Shown one piece after another: positions 11,821 to 23,261 of a stretch of DNA of 64,000 nucleotides; position 1 is the first letter of the stretch, and the number at the start of each line of letters is the position of its first letter. The translations under genes and the position numbers were made by a program. The notes under the pieces are model-generated. The model was not told where the DNA came from, did no database searches, and worked only from the letters and a program-made list of their open reading frames with translations. This DNA comes from Prunus persica. Taxonomy: Eukaryota > Streptophyta > Magnoliopsida > Rosales > Rosaceae. The stretch is from NCBI RefSeq assembly GCF_000346465.2, contig NC_034015.1, positions 16,537,507 through 16,601,506 on the forward strand, in the 5' to 3' direction.

Positions 11821-12565
11821 CTCTACAAGCCTCATTGAGAGTCCATCGTTTCCTTGCCCCCTATGTATAGGTCGTTATCAAGATTGTGTTACTGCAGCTA
11901 ATACCGGGAAAATCAGAATGAGACGGAGATAAATGCCCCTGGAATTTTTTTCCTAGGGTCATGGTCATCATGAAGACCTAGATATAGCATAAAAAGAACC
12001 CATTCTCTTGTTTAGTCTAAAAGAAATAAAACAACAGCATACTCATTCTCAGTTTGGTCAGTAAGTATTTCTTCTGACATGAACAATGATAAGCATGTCA
12101 ATTAATATCTCAGTTCGCAAGAATGAAAACACAACTAAGGCACCCATCCGAATAAGAAGCAGCTTCTCATGCTTTGAAATTGCTTACAACAAAAACATTG
12201 GGCACATGCCCCCACACGCAGAACACTATAACATAATCCGCAGTCAGCCGAGATTCCAGGTTCAATGCTGTTTCACCCCATGTCTACTTTAATCTGCCAG
12301 GTAATCTTTATCAGAAGACCAGTGTAGCTTGAACCCTCATTAGGCCTATGGAAGTGATAGATGAACTATCAGGGCATCCTGGCAAGACCTGTCATTCACT
12401 TCTAAACTAGAGAGTCTAGCCCATGTACAAATACACTAAAAGAACATTACCTTCAAAACATATTTAAGATCTCCAAACATATCTTCTTCTTTTTTTCTTT
12501 AGTCACAAGATCTACAAATCAAGCATTTTTGTTTTTAGATTTGCAGAAAAGCTGCTCCCATTCAG
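11821..12565. other. Convergent 3' region, no gene seen
   Basis: Lies between the convergent ends of the RFC3-like gene (plus) and RER1 (minus), so it should hold both 3' untranslated regions and polyadenylation sites. AATAAA occurs at about 12025 on the plus strand, downstream of the RFC3-like stop. No further coding or RNA feature was recognised. Confidence 0.5.
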
Positions 12566-13923
12566 TTACTTCTTCCCAGTGTACCGCTGTCAAAAAACAA
12601 ATGGAGATGGCATATAATTAGCTTCCATTCATAGTAAGGGATGCATGACCTACATATGAGGGCCAAGCATAAAGATGGGAAGAAAGCACTAGAATATGAT
12701 TACTCACCTGCTTTCCAATATCAAATGGAACATATTTGTACTTGATCATGTGTAGGATCTGCCGTTTCATCGTGAGGACAAATAGAACAATCCAGTAGCA
12801 TAACAATATTGGCCAGAAAACAGGTACATCCAGCACAGAAATGAAGGTCAACATAAATGCAACAATAAATGCCTTTGTGATGGAATACCTGAAACCATTA
12901 AACAATTTCATTTGAAAAAATTCAAAATCAATACAACATCAGTACACTAAAACCATCCAAGATTCTTAACAATTGTGCCTCCAAAGAAATTAGTAAAGAC
13001 AAGACAATTCAGCTTCTTAACTGCTTTTCCTTTATGGGGTGAGCCAGTTTAGTCATGAAGTTAAGGTATTGGATGGATGCATTCTACGTCTCAAGAACAT
13101 GAACCAGGTTACAGCAAGAAATCTCAAATTCATTTCTCGTTTATTATTACTAATACTCCATGGCATAAACACCCTATCAACTCAATGCATTTAATAACTC
13201 CCACAACCTGATGGCTATAAGCCATCTCAGCAAGGAGACCACCTCCAGCAGAACCATCCTTCAGTACTTAAGAACAATGTCAAAAGCCGAAACTCAAATT
13301 ATTCAATGTCAAAACGGCTTCCTACAACTAAAGTAAAACCTATCAAAGCCCATTGGTAAAAAGGGAAACATATGGTTTACATACATTTCCAGTCAAGGAC
13401 AAAGGGCATTATTACAAGACACTTTGAACGTTTATGACTGCTAAAATATTCACTTACACAAACAAATGCAAAGGGGGTTTTATCAAAATGAGGAGCAGAC
13501 CTAACATGAGAAATTTCAGTCACTAGTCCAGATACCATTACTGCAAATATGAACCAACAGAATGAAAGAAATTTACCAGAACTTAAACTCGGGAAGGCGG
13601 CGAACAAAAGGCCTAAACTCATCAGCACCTTTTGTTGGCAATGAAGCCCCATCCAAGGCTTCAAGCTCCGGGTCCACCTTCGGTGAGAAAAAGCCTATCA
13701 AGAGATTCAAGACATAGATCCCCAGGCCATAGGAGATAACATAGAACCCTTGAACATAGTACACACGCAGAATGTAAATCATTGCCACAGCAAGGGTTCC
13801 TAGCCACCGATTAACAGTGTGAGGCGTTGACCGATCCAAATAGTACTGGAATGCTCTCGAAAAATCGCTCCTCCATTGAGCCAGCGGTGCCGCTGCTGCT
13901 CCTTCACTTCCTGGTCCCTCCAT
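12566..13923 (-). CDS. RER1: RER1 family Golgi-to-ER retrieval receptor
   Basis: Three coding exons: 13577-13923, 12708-12888 and 12566-12586, giving 549 nt or 182 residues, close to the usual RER1 length. The family core is clear: [59 protein letters not shown], then [15 protein letters not shown], and the last exons carry [11 protein letters not shown] and [13 protein letters not shown]. These give four hydrophobic segments with both ends cytosolic. The C-terminus reads RYTGKK. RER1 sits in early Golgi/COPI membranes and returns certain membrane proteins to the ER. A 5' untranslated exon is likely upstream of 14243, with an intron at 13936-14242 whose donor and acceptor are visible. The last coding exon is only 21 nt and would be missed by simple gene finders. 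Confidence 0.95.
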
Positions 13924-14496
13924 CGAAATCAGATTCTACGAAAAAAAAAAATTGCAACAACGTAGAAATTAAAAGCATGATATGAACCAAAAATGACTAT
14001 TTTTTACAAATTTGGAAACTAACCTAATATAGCTACTTAGTTCGTTTGCTCAACATAACATCAATGAGAAAAGGCGTGTGAATCGATGTTACAGTTTTCT
14101 CTTTCCTTCTATCCCATTTTCTCAAGAAACAAACGGAGGGCTACAGATTACCCTTGTGCATCAATGAATTAACTGCGTTTTAAGCTAAACCAATAATAAA
14201 TGAATCTGCGAGACTAAGATCAGCGAAAGAGAAAATTACCTGGTGATGACTGAGTTAGGGTTTCGAAAAGTGGACAAAACGAGGAAGATGATGAAATTAC
14301 GACGGTTGCCACTCAGCGTCAGCGATTGGCTCTTGTGGTCTGTTGTTCATAAAGCTCTGGGAATGGGATAATGGGGATTTACCCGCGTCCAGCTTCGTGA
14401 GTAGGCCTAACAATGGGTCGCGTCAATCAGCCCAATTTGGCCCAATGACCAAGGGATGGGTGGCCCGGATTTATGTGATCCAAATTTGGCCAGTAC

Positions 14497-15320
14497 AGTA
14501 TAGCCGCGCGGCTATACTATCCCCTACAACCGATCGCCCAGCGTGTGTTTTCGTTAAACGATTATAGCCTAGCGTCTATACTCTGTTTCAAAAAAAAAAA
14601 AAAACCGACGCCCGTAAAGCCGGACGGCTATACTCTTTTCTATAACAAAAAAATTCCAGCGTATAGCCGTGCGGCGATACTATTTTTAATTTTAAGAAAA
14701 AAAGTACAGCCGGGCGGCTATAATCTTTTATAACAAAAATTCTAGAGTCTAGCCGTGCGGCTATACTATTTTTTAATTAAAAAAAAAAAAAAAAAAGAGG
14801 ACACGCCTACTGCCTAGCGCCCAGTGTGCGTTTTTATGAAAAGAGTGTAGCCGCGCGGCTAGACTCTGTAAATATTCGGCTATACTTATTTAATATCATA
14901 ATCTGAATTTCTCTTTCTTAGGTAGTTATGTTTTAATTATTATTTACTTAGTGAATAATTAGTATTTTAATATTTTAATATTTTTTATTTTTATTCAACA
15001 ATATGTGAGTATTTTGTGTATAATACGTGAATTGTGTGTGTAATATTGAAACTTTTTAAAAAAAATAAATGTATTAAATATGAAAAATACATACGTGTGT
15101 ACAATACAAGTATTAAAGGTGAAAATGCTAACTTCTTTATACAGGTAATAACTCTGAAAATGTAAAAACTGAAAAGGGGACAATAGACACTTGGGTAATG
15201 ACCTAATAGTAATGGATAATGCTCTAAACTACTCTTATCGATAAACAAAAATTGGAGAAAAATAATTTTAAAAAAAGATCAAAGTGTCTATGTCAAGAGT
15301 ATAGCCGTGTGGCGATACTA
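14497..15320. repeat. Array of GC-rich palindromes in AT-rich DNA
   Basis: At least seven copies of a short palindrome whose core is TAGCCG(C/T)GCGGCTA occur at about 14497-14518, 14614-14634, 14661-14682, 14704-14724, 14747-14769, 14844-14867 and 15298-15320, plus degenerate traces at 14563-14585. The first is a perfect 22-bp palindrome: the 11-bp arm AGTATAGCCGC followed by its reverse complement. Four central copies are 42-48 bp apart, separated by runs of A and T (TTTTATAACAAAAA and ATTTTTAATTTT). Alternate spacers match better, suggesting an approximately 86-bp double unit. Two nearby segments sharing CGCCCAG(C/-)GTGTG (about 14535 and 14816) may be further diverged parts of the same repeat. 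The nature of the element is unknown; candidates are a decayed satellite or a foldback transposon. Confidence 0.7.
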
Positions 15321-16078
15321 TTTATAAAAAAACGACCCATATAAAAAATTCCTACATGAAATGAACTTTAAAAACACAACCAAAACTCATTTACAACATA
15401 ACGAAGAGGCTTTGAACTTCCTATAATTTACAAAACTGCCATCAGGATTCTTAAAACACCCCCAACCTCAAAACCTTTAAATAAAAAAGAAGAAGGTAAA
15501 TTTAGGTTTCCAAAGTCTCCTAAAAAAACCAACATTGAAAACAAAAGGGTAAAACAAGAAATTAGTATATTAAGTAAACTCTAGAATGGGACAGTTGGCA
15601 ATAATAGGGTTTTTTTGATTTGTTTATATAAATTAAATGGTATAATATCTATCTAGTGCTAAAAATTGATACATAACTAAATATCTCTATAAGGAACATA
15701 TAATATTTGATTTAAGAATGTACTAGCTTTGCTCTTTTTTTTAAATTTATTTATTAAATATGTAAAATAATTTTTAGAAGGAATATGTTTGAGATAATTT
15801 CAAAAAAATAAGAAGCAATGAAAAAATTATTAAAAAAAGGAAATCATATTGCACAGTAACTATTTTAAAAAAAGTACCATTCTCAATCTTATTCCCATTT
15901 ATTTTTACTATTTTATCCATTATTAATTAAGTTATTTTATTTTATAAACTTAATTAACGAAGAGCATTTTTTGACATTTTGAATGTTTTACGGCTTTTTT
16001 TTATTTTGATATATATATATATAACAATTTTTTAATGATAGCATGCATATTGGCAAGTCCAGGTATTGCCAGTTGTAA

Positions 16079-17153
16079 GAGCAAGTCTAACAGCTAAGGC
16101 TAGACCCGGACTAGGGGGGTTTGGGCTAAAAAAATGGTTTCCATCAACAAAAGGCAGCCCGGGCAGGAGGTGGGGGCCACCAGACTGGGTTGGCCCTCGG
16201 TAGGGTTCAGCCAAAGCACGAGCCCAAGGGCTGGGTGATGGCGTCAGCCTTTCAGCTTTGAAATTTGTTTTACCGTTTTCACGTGTCGGCGTCTGGGCTC
16301 TCCGATCTGATTTTTTTCCTTCAATCCAACGGCAGCCAATTTTTGTGCAATAAAAAATTTAAAAAAATGGAAATTTTTTAAAAAAAATTACTGATTTTTT
16401 TCTCTATACCTTATTTTCATTTTCAACATTGAAGTAAATGTCTTTGTCCTTTTACTTTCATTTATTTTTATATTACTCCATTTACTTAAGTTTACAATGT
16501 AAATAAGGAAGTACCCCCTTTTGGATTCAAATAAAAATACTAGAAAATCAAATTCCCACCAAATTAAAATATAAAAAATCAGTTTTAGTGCAAAATACGA
16601 TTTAGACTAAAAATGATGGCTCATTAAGTCAATATATACTTCATATTAAAATCCCATAAAATCAAGTTTTCTTATTTGATGTGTAAGGAATAAAAGCCAC
16701 CAAAAATTATCTTGAGAAAATGATTATTCCGAAAAATTACTTTTCATACTTAGTCAATATTGCACCTCCGCTAAAAAAATTCTGGATCCGCTAGTGTCTA
16801 TAAATACAAACCAATACTCTTCACTTTTAACACCAAATCCTCAAACTTTTTTTTCTTCTATAAATACCAACCAATACAACTAATAAAATAAAATCTTATC
16901 CGAAAATATTATCCGATATGAATAGTATTGACACGTAGGAACCTAAAAATCTTATATGAAAATATTATCCAAATTAATTGTTTAAGTAAAAAAAATTGTG
17001 AAAAAAATTAAAAAAATAAATAGTATTTGTCATAGCAAATAGCAACTGTTGAAAACACACTTTACTGGGGGCTAGGACATCTACTATTCAAATGAATAAT
17101 AACTGCCCTAAGGCTCCCCTTGCCTTGACAAGGGACAAACTGTTGAAAATGCT
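16079..17153. mobile_element. Putative non-autonomous DNA transposon remnant
   Basis: The left end reads GAGCAAGTCTAACAGCTAAGG and the right end, read on the other strand, AGCATTTTCAACAGTTTGTC. The two ends therefore share an imperfect terminal inverted repeat of the GAGCA..TC.AACAG type, common at plant DNA transposon ends. The left 200 bp are GC-rich (about 16095-16260) and stand out from the surrounding AT-rich DNA. Possible flanking TAA and TTA trinucleotides do not match exactly, so neither the target duplication nor the superfamily is settled. No transposase frame is present. Confidence 0.45.
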
Positions 17154-17485
17154 TTAGCAAGTTTACGCAAACTTTTATCAATAGAATAATAATTTACAAA
17201 AGTTTTGTTGTTTTGCTGGAATAATTTCCAAAAGTTATCATAAGTGTTAATCGAAAAAGAAAAAGGTTAGCGTACGTGTGACACTATGATTGGCTCCCTA
17301 TTTTCGTTTAGCCGCTGTAAGAGAAAAAGCTTATTTTTGCGCCAAAGTTTCTAACTTGGGAAAACATTCTCTGACGCTTACCGAAATAGTGGCCGTCCGA
17401 TTGACTCCGATACGATCCAACGACTGGTATTGACTTATGACTGACCGCTGCAAGAAGTTGACAGCAGCATCTTCGTCCTTCTTCC

Positions 17486-17492
17486 TATAAAT
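17486..17492 (+). promoter_or_regulatory. TATA box of the pyrophosphatase gene
   Basis: TATAAAT lies about 30 bp upstream of a CT-rich start region (CAGTCTCTTTCTCACATA) that probably holds the transcription start near 17515-17525. The 5' untranslated exon then ends at 17587, and an intron of about 716 bp follows to 18304, just ahead of the start codon. Confidence 0.6.
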
Positions 17493-18324
17493 TAAGCCCA
17501 GAGCTGTCTCAGTCTCTTTCTCACATATACACGCAAATTCTAGAACCTATTTTTTGCTGTGCATTTCTGGTGCTTTCTAATAAGACTGTAAGTTCTTCTT
17601 ATCCCTTCTTCAATGGTTTCAGAGATTTTTGGTTTCCTTTTTTGCTCTTTTTCATGGCGTAGTCTATGGATTGTGTGCTTGGTGTTCTGCTAAATAGAAA
17701 AATTAAGCGGAACCCATTTGATTAAATTCTTCCAATACTGCATCTGGATGGAAATTCTTGGTTATCTGTTTGATTTGCTTTGATTGGGTTTGTTGCGTTT
17801 GTATTTGAAATCTTAATCGTTTGCATTCTCTGGGTCTGTTTTGAGTATGCTATGCATGAAGATTTCAATTTTGTGGTTCTTTGATATTGTTGAATCAGTG
17901 TTCATTTTCGTTTTGTCTTGATTCTATCTCTTTCATTGCTGAGGTTTTCTGAGGTGTTAATCTATTACATGCAATCAGTATAGCATTGGGGATTGTTATA
18001 TCTATTTGTGTTGTGAATTATACAATTTGACGTGGTTTCTGAGACTTCCAATATTTTGAGTGAAAATCTAGCAGTCTTTTCTTGTTCTTGTTTTTCATAT
18101 TTTGTATTTTGTCCCTTGATCACTTTGTTAATAACAGAAATACACTATGCCATGATTTCCTGCCCTCTTAAGTCCTTATTAGTCCTCTGCCATGATTTTT
18201 ACTCACTGAAATTCACTATGCATGTGTAATTACTCAATGGGTAAAATATGATTTATTCAAGAAGATTGTGTGGTAAGGTTTCTTTTTGTTTTCTTTTTTC
18301 CAAGGCTTTCTGTAAGGGTTGAAT

Positions 18325-20544
18325 ATGGCTAACAGTGGTGGAGAAGGGAGTGGAAAGAATTCAGGATTTCCTCATGTTGTCCTCAATGAAAGGATCCTTT
18401 CTTCAATGTCACGGAGATCGGTTGCTGCTCATCCCTGGCATGACTTAGAGATTGGTACAATTTCTTTGGGCTTTTAAACTTTCATTCTCGACTCTCTCCT
18501 CTCTTTTTGATTGGCTGGGCTTTTCCTTTACCCTGAAAAATTAGAGACCCTAGGGCTTTATATATATAGAGAATTTGGTTTTTCCTGTTACAACACGGAG
18601 AGAGTGATGAGCATTATTATAAGTAGTGTTTTGTGCATATGTGTGTGTGAGCGGTTGAGAGAAGCTTAGATTTTCTTGTGTGTGAGGCTGTTGTTAAAGA
18701 GTTCCATGCATGAGTTGAGAGAGAGACTCACATGTTTTTCATCTGTGCAGGACCTGGTGCGCCAGCAGTATTCAACGCTGTAAGTGATTATTTGTATTAG
18801 TATTTGTTGTTCCTTTTGATAAATTTCATCATGCATAATGGTCTCTTCATTTGGGGGATTATGTTGATAGTCTGTACATGAATGTGGTTGAGGAGATTTA
18901 AAACCATTTAGAATAAAGTTGTGTGATTCCTTGCATATCGTTGTGGTGGATGAGATTTAAACCATTTAGAATAAGGTTTGTGTGAAGCTTCTCTTAGTGG
19001 ATGATGAATTCCATAATCGTCCTCAGTTATTTAAAGATAAAAAAAAGAATTATATATTCTATCTCAAGATTCTGTAACAACAGTTATGTACTAATCCAAA
19101 TGTGAATTTCTGTGGCAGGTTGTTGAAATTAGCAAAGGCAGCAAGGTTAAGTACGAGCTCGACAAGACAACTGGCCTCATTAAAGTGAGACTCTTCTTCT
19201 TCTTCTTTCCTAGATGACAAGCTGTTGCCTCTGTCATAAATATTGAACCATGTTTATTCAATTACGGTTAGAAAATTTCGAAAAAGTTCTACATCATTAC
19301 CCTTGTTTGATTTACATTATTATTGTCATGGTTGCTAAGGTATTGACATCTAATATGAAATTTATGCCTCTCATGGAGGACACTAATGCATAAGGATCTT
19401 TAATGTAGGTTGATCGTGTTCTTTACTCATCAGTTGTTTATCCACACAACTATGGTTTCATTCCCCGAACCATCTGTGAGGATAGTGATCCTATGGATGT
19501 ACTGGTGCTGATGCAGGTAAAGTCATTTCGACACATAATTCTTTCCACAATGAAATGAATCTGATTTTGGTGCGTTCAGTTGAACTTGTTAAATACAATC
19601 TTGGATTTTTCACCCATATAGGAGCCCGTCTTACCTGGTTCTTTTCTTCGTGCTCGTGCTATTGGATTAATGCCCATGATTGATCAAGTAAGTGTTTATG
19701 TTTTTTCTGTCTCATGCTATCTTATTTGACTCGAACATCAGCTCCACAATTATTGAACCTTTGGGAATAGATATTATTACTCTTCAGCGGAGCTAGGGAT
19801 TTGATCTAGGACAATAAAAATGAAGCTTTTAATGTAATAAAGGAAGGAAATTTGGTTTCATTTCACTGTAGTTTTTCACTAGCTTCCATCAAATTCACTC
19901 TCTCTCTCTCTCTCTCATTGAGATCTGATTCCGTACATCCAGAAGTGGGTGTAGCTATCGATAACATGAGTTCTATTGCAGGGTGAAAAGGATGACAAAA
20001 TTATTGCAGTATGTGCTGATGACCCTGAGTTCCGCCACACCAAGGACATCAAGGATCTTCCTCCCCATCGCCTTGCAGAAATTCGTCGATTCTTTGAGGA
20101 CTGTATCCTATTATCTCATGCTTGCTATCTTTACTTTGGTTAGCAGTATTCAAAAAAATCTCATCCCATTGCATTGAAACTGGTTGCACTCCTACTAATA
20201 AAAATCACCTGATATCTATTTGCATGATTTCAACCATCCATTAAATTTGTGGCAGACAATATGTACTGGTTCTTCTGTATGTTCTTAACTCAGTGTTATG
20301 ATAGACAAGAAGAATGAGAACAAGGAAGTGGCTGTCGAAGACTTTCTACCTGCTGAGGCTGCCATCGATGCCATCAAATACTCCATGTGAGAAAAAAAAA
20401 AAATTTATTTCCTCTCTGTTCACAGCCACCTATGATAATTGCAAAGGGAATTTAAATATTTCATTTCTACGCTTTTCTTAAAAGGGTGCCATGTGTTGCA
20501 GGGACCTGTATGCATCTTACATTGTGGAAAGCTTGAGGCAGTAA
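18325..20544 (+). CDS. PPA: Soluble inorganic pyrophosphatase (family I)
   Basis: Eight coding exons: 18325-18454, 18751-18779, 19119-19184, 19409-19516, 19622-19687, 19982-20102, 20305-20386 and 20502-20544, giving 645 nt or 214 residues, normal for plant cytosolic PPases. It hydrolyses pyrophosphate to two phosphates with Mg2+. The family signature [11 protein letters not shown] (Asp100, Asp102, Asp105) is intact, as are [23 protein letters not shown] and [10 protein letters not shown]. The N-terminus ([12 protein letters not shown]) lacks a transit peptide, matching the cytosolic PPA1-5 group rather than plastid PPA6. Exon 2 is only 29 nt. A leader intron (17588-18304), flanked by good sites, is likely; such introns often raise expression in housekeeping genes. 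The donor of exon 6 (GTATCC) is weaker than the others. Confidence 0.96.
18884..18984 (+). repeat. Two-copy tandem duplication in a pyrophosphatase intron
   Basis: Within intron 2, a segment of roughly 45 bp containing GAGATTTAAA and CCATTTAGAATAA is repeated about 59 bp downstream with a few changes. It does not touch splice sites. Confidence 0.7.
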
Positions 20545-21731
20545 CTAACCTGGTGGCTAATTAGTGAAATGGCTGAAACCATTTAGTAATGTAGTAAGGC
20601 TTAAAGACTTCTTGCAGAATGCCTCTATATACAAGTTCAAATTCCTCAACTACCAAACCATTTCTCTGGATTTGAATGGAGATGTTATGCTGTACTTTTG
20701 ATCATATCTCTTCTAAAGACTTGTATGTGTTGAATGCTGTTTGGAGTAGTTTCCGAGTATTGGCTTCCTCGGTAGCGAGGAGAATGTACTATCGAAATGG
20801 TACAAATAATTTCTTCCATTTTCGATGCAAATGTTGTCTTTCCAATAGTGTTTGGCTTCCTGGAAAACATATTATGCTCAATGAATCTAGATTGGGATTT
20901 GCATAACTCAAATAACCTTTATTGGCACTGTTCTCAGATGCATTTTAAGTTTTCTAATTGAAATAGGTGAAATTATTGAACCTTCTTGACTTGTTATGTC
21001 CTACATAGAATTCCATTCCACTTCACTCGTTAAGCTTCAAACCTTCAATTATTAACGAGAAAAAAAAATATATAAAAATGCTTCATTGACTGGGGACTTC
21101 TTTTTTACCCGAAACAAACAAGGGTCATCTTCAAAACTATCTCTACTTCAGCGTCCTAAATAAAATCAGGGACACACCTAACCAAACTTCAGCGTTCTAA
21201 ATAAAATCAGGGACACACCTAACCAAACGAAAGAAAAAGGAAATATTTATCTCGTTTTTGAGTGAAAGTATTATCAGCTGACGTAGTGATACAGTACCAA
21301 TCTATAATTTCTCCCATATCCACGCCCCAAATCACCCATACCCCACATTTGTCACCTGCAGTTAAATGAGTGACACGTGGTGTAAAGTGAGAGATCAAAT
21401 TAAGAAACTGTAGGCAGAGCCGTAGACAATAACAATGACCAAAACAAGGACTGAGGTGAACTAGGTGAGGTACTAAACGGCGCACTTTGGTTCGGTACCA
21501 TTCTTTCCTTCTTTGGATAGTGAGTGAGCGCGAGTCGAGCTACCTCCTTTGTTGGCCAACATTTCCATTCCATTTGTCAGCAGCGACAGCGAGCGCTCTC
21601 GTCCTCATCGATGCTTTTGCTTCAACGCCCACAGCTGAGAGCCTGAGACTGAGCCCAAACACACGCCTCCACTTACATCTCAGCCCCCTAAACCCTCACA
21701 CTCCTCACAAAATCTCCAATCTCTGACGAAG
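20545..21731. other. Spacer between pyrophosphatase and gamma carbonic anhydrase
   Basis: The left part is the 3' untranslated region of the pyrophosphatase. A 41-bp direct tandem duplication lies at 21145-21226. From about 21480 on, the sequence is the likely promoter and leader of the gamma carbonic anhydrase gene. No additional gene was recognised. Confidence 0.5.
21145..21226. repeat. 41-bp tandem duplication (two copies)
   Basis: Two adjacent 41-bp copies beginning ACTTCAGCGT and ending CACACCTAACCAA differ at one position (GTCCTAAA versus GTTCTAAA). The near identity points to a recent duplication. It lies about 500-590 bp upstream of the gamma carbonic anhydrase start codon. Confidence 0.9.
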
Positions 21732-23261
21732 ATGGGGACCCTGGGCAGAGCAATCTACACCGTCGGATTCTGGATCCGCGAGACCGGCCAGGCCATTGAT
21801 CGCCTCGGTTCCCGACTCCAGGGCAATTACTACTTCCAAGAGCAGCGTACGCCTCCCAATCCTTCTCCTTGAACTCAATTCCTCCAAACCCTAACCTGCA
21901 CTGTCACGCACAAATGCACACGAAAATGCACAATCTTGATTCTGTTGCTTTTGTTTCTCGAATCGAATTTTGAGATCTAAGAGGGGTTGGGTTTGCGTGA
22001 TTTGTTTTTTGGTGTGATTGCTTGTTCAGTGTCTCGGCATCGGACGCTGATGAACGTGTTTGACAAAGCTCCGGTGGTTGATAAGGACGCGTTTGTGGCG
22101 CCCAGTGCGTCCATCGTAGGCCAAGTTCAGGTGGGACGAGGTTCCTCCATTTGGTACGGTTGTGTTTTGAGAGGTAAAACCATTTCTACGAATTTGATCA
22201 TTTACTTTATATTATTTTTGTTAGCATTTTCTTTTAGAAAATTTTACTCCTTGAAAAGCAGGCCAAGTTTGATGTTAGAATCTAATTGTGAAAAAAAGTA
22301 GGCCAATTCGGTGTTATGATTAAAGCATAATCATGTATTTGTTGTATTTCTCTGATTGTGGTTCCTGGTGTGAAGGTGATGTTAACAGCATCAGCATTGG
22401 GTCTGGGACCAACATACAAGATAATTCCCTTGTTCATGTAGCAAAGTCTAACTTGAGTGGCAAGGTTTTGCCCACTGTAATTGGAGATAATGTCACTGTA
22501 GGTGGGTTACATTTCGTCTCGTGTTTCCGAAAAATTTAGCTTTGCCTTTATGCTGATTGGGGTTTATGTTAAGGGTCTAACTTCCGTGTTATGGTTTTCA
22601 ATTTGAACTATACAGGTCACAGTGCTGTCTTGCATGGATGTACTGTAGAGGATGAGGCATTTGTTGGCATGGCTGCAACCTTGCTTGATGGGGTTTATGT
22701 TGAGAAACATGCCATGGTTGCTGCTGGAGCCCTTGTAAGGCAGAATACAAGGATTCCCTGTGGAGAGGTTTGTCAAAGCTCCCCTTTTTTGCCTGGAATT
22801 TGACTAGTCAATCGAGTTAGACTGTTAGTACAAAGTTCGCATAGGAAGCATCCAAGTGACTCAGTGAGCTGACATCCTTTAAATGAATGCAGCCTTTTGT
22901 GTTTTTGTTTTTTGGTTTATCCTACATTCACGACAGACTAGAGAATTTTAAAAGTGATTTGTTACTGATTGTTAAATAACAGGTATGGGGAGGGAATCCA
23001 GCAAAGTTCCTGAGGAAGCTGACAGAAGAAGAGATGGCCTTCATCTCCCAGTCAGCCATAAATTATTCCAACTTGGCTCAGGCTCATGCAGCTGAAAATG
23101 CAAAGAGCCTTGATGAGATAGAGTTTGAGAAGGTGCTGCGAAAGAAGTTTGCACGCCGTGATGAGGAATATGACTCTATGTTGGGTATTGTTCGTGAAAC
23201 GCCAGCGGAGATTACTCTTCCTGACAACGTACTGCCAGGCAAAGTACCGAAGACTGCTTAA
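21732..23261 (+). CDS. GAMMACA: Mitochondrial gamma carbonic anhydrase (complex I)
   Basis: Five exons: 21732-21846, 22030-22173, 22376-22501, 22616-22767 and 22983-23261, giving 816 nt or 271 residues. The N-terminus (MGTLGRAIYTVGFWIRETG) is the typical plant gamma-CA presequence. The middle is a left-handed beta-helix of hexapeptide repeats (APSASIVGQVQVG, ISIGSGTNIQDNS). All three zinc-ligand histidines are present, in LVHVAKS and in GHSAVLHGC, as in the active-type gamma-CA1/2/3 and unlike the gamma-CA-like proteins that have lost them. The C-terminus ends LPGKVPKTA. Gamma-CAs form a trimer on the matrix side of plant complex I and are needed for its assembly; net enzyme activity of the plant proteins is debated. 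Gene context suggests the At5g66510 (gamma-CA3) orthologue. Confidence 0.94.

Larger units (their letters stand above)
14330..17480. other. Repeat-rich spacer between RER1 and pyrophosphatase
   Basis: No gene seen. The left third holds the palindrome array. The middle (15330-16050) is very AT-rich low-complexity DNA with a short (TA)n at 16011-16022. The right part includes a probable DNA transposon remnant (16079-17153). The open frames here are short and lie in repeats. Confidence 0.6.

Noticed and set aside
14497..15320. CRISPR-like array
   Set aside because: Repeats are degenerate palindromes with variable A/T-rich spacing, no constant spacer length and no cas genes, in a plant nuclear context.
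22564..22776. Minus-strand frame inside the gamma carbonic anhydrase gene
   Set aside because: Antisense shadow of the beta-helix exon.
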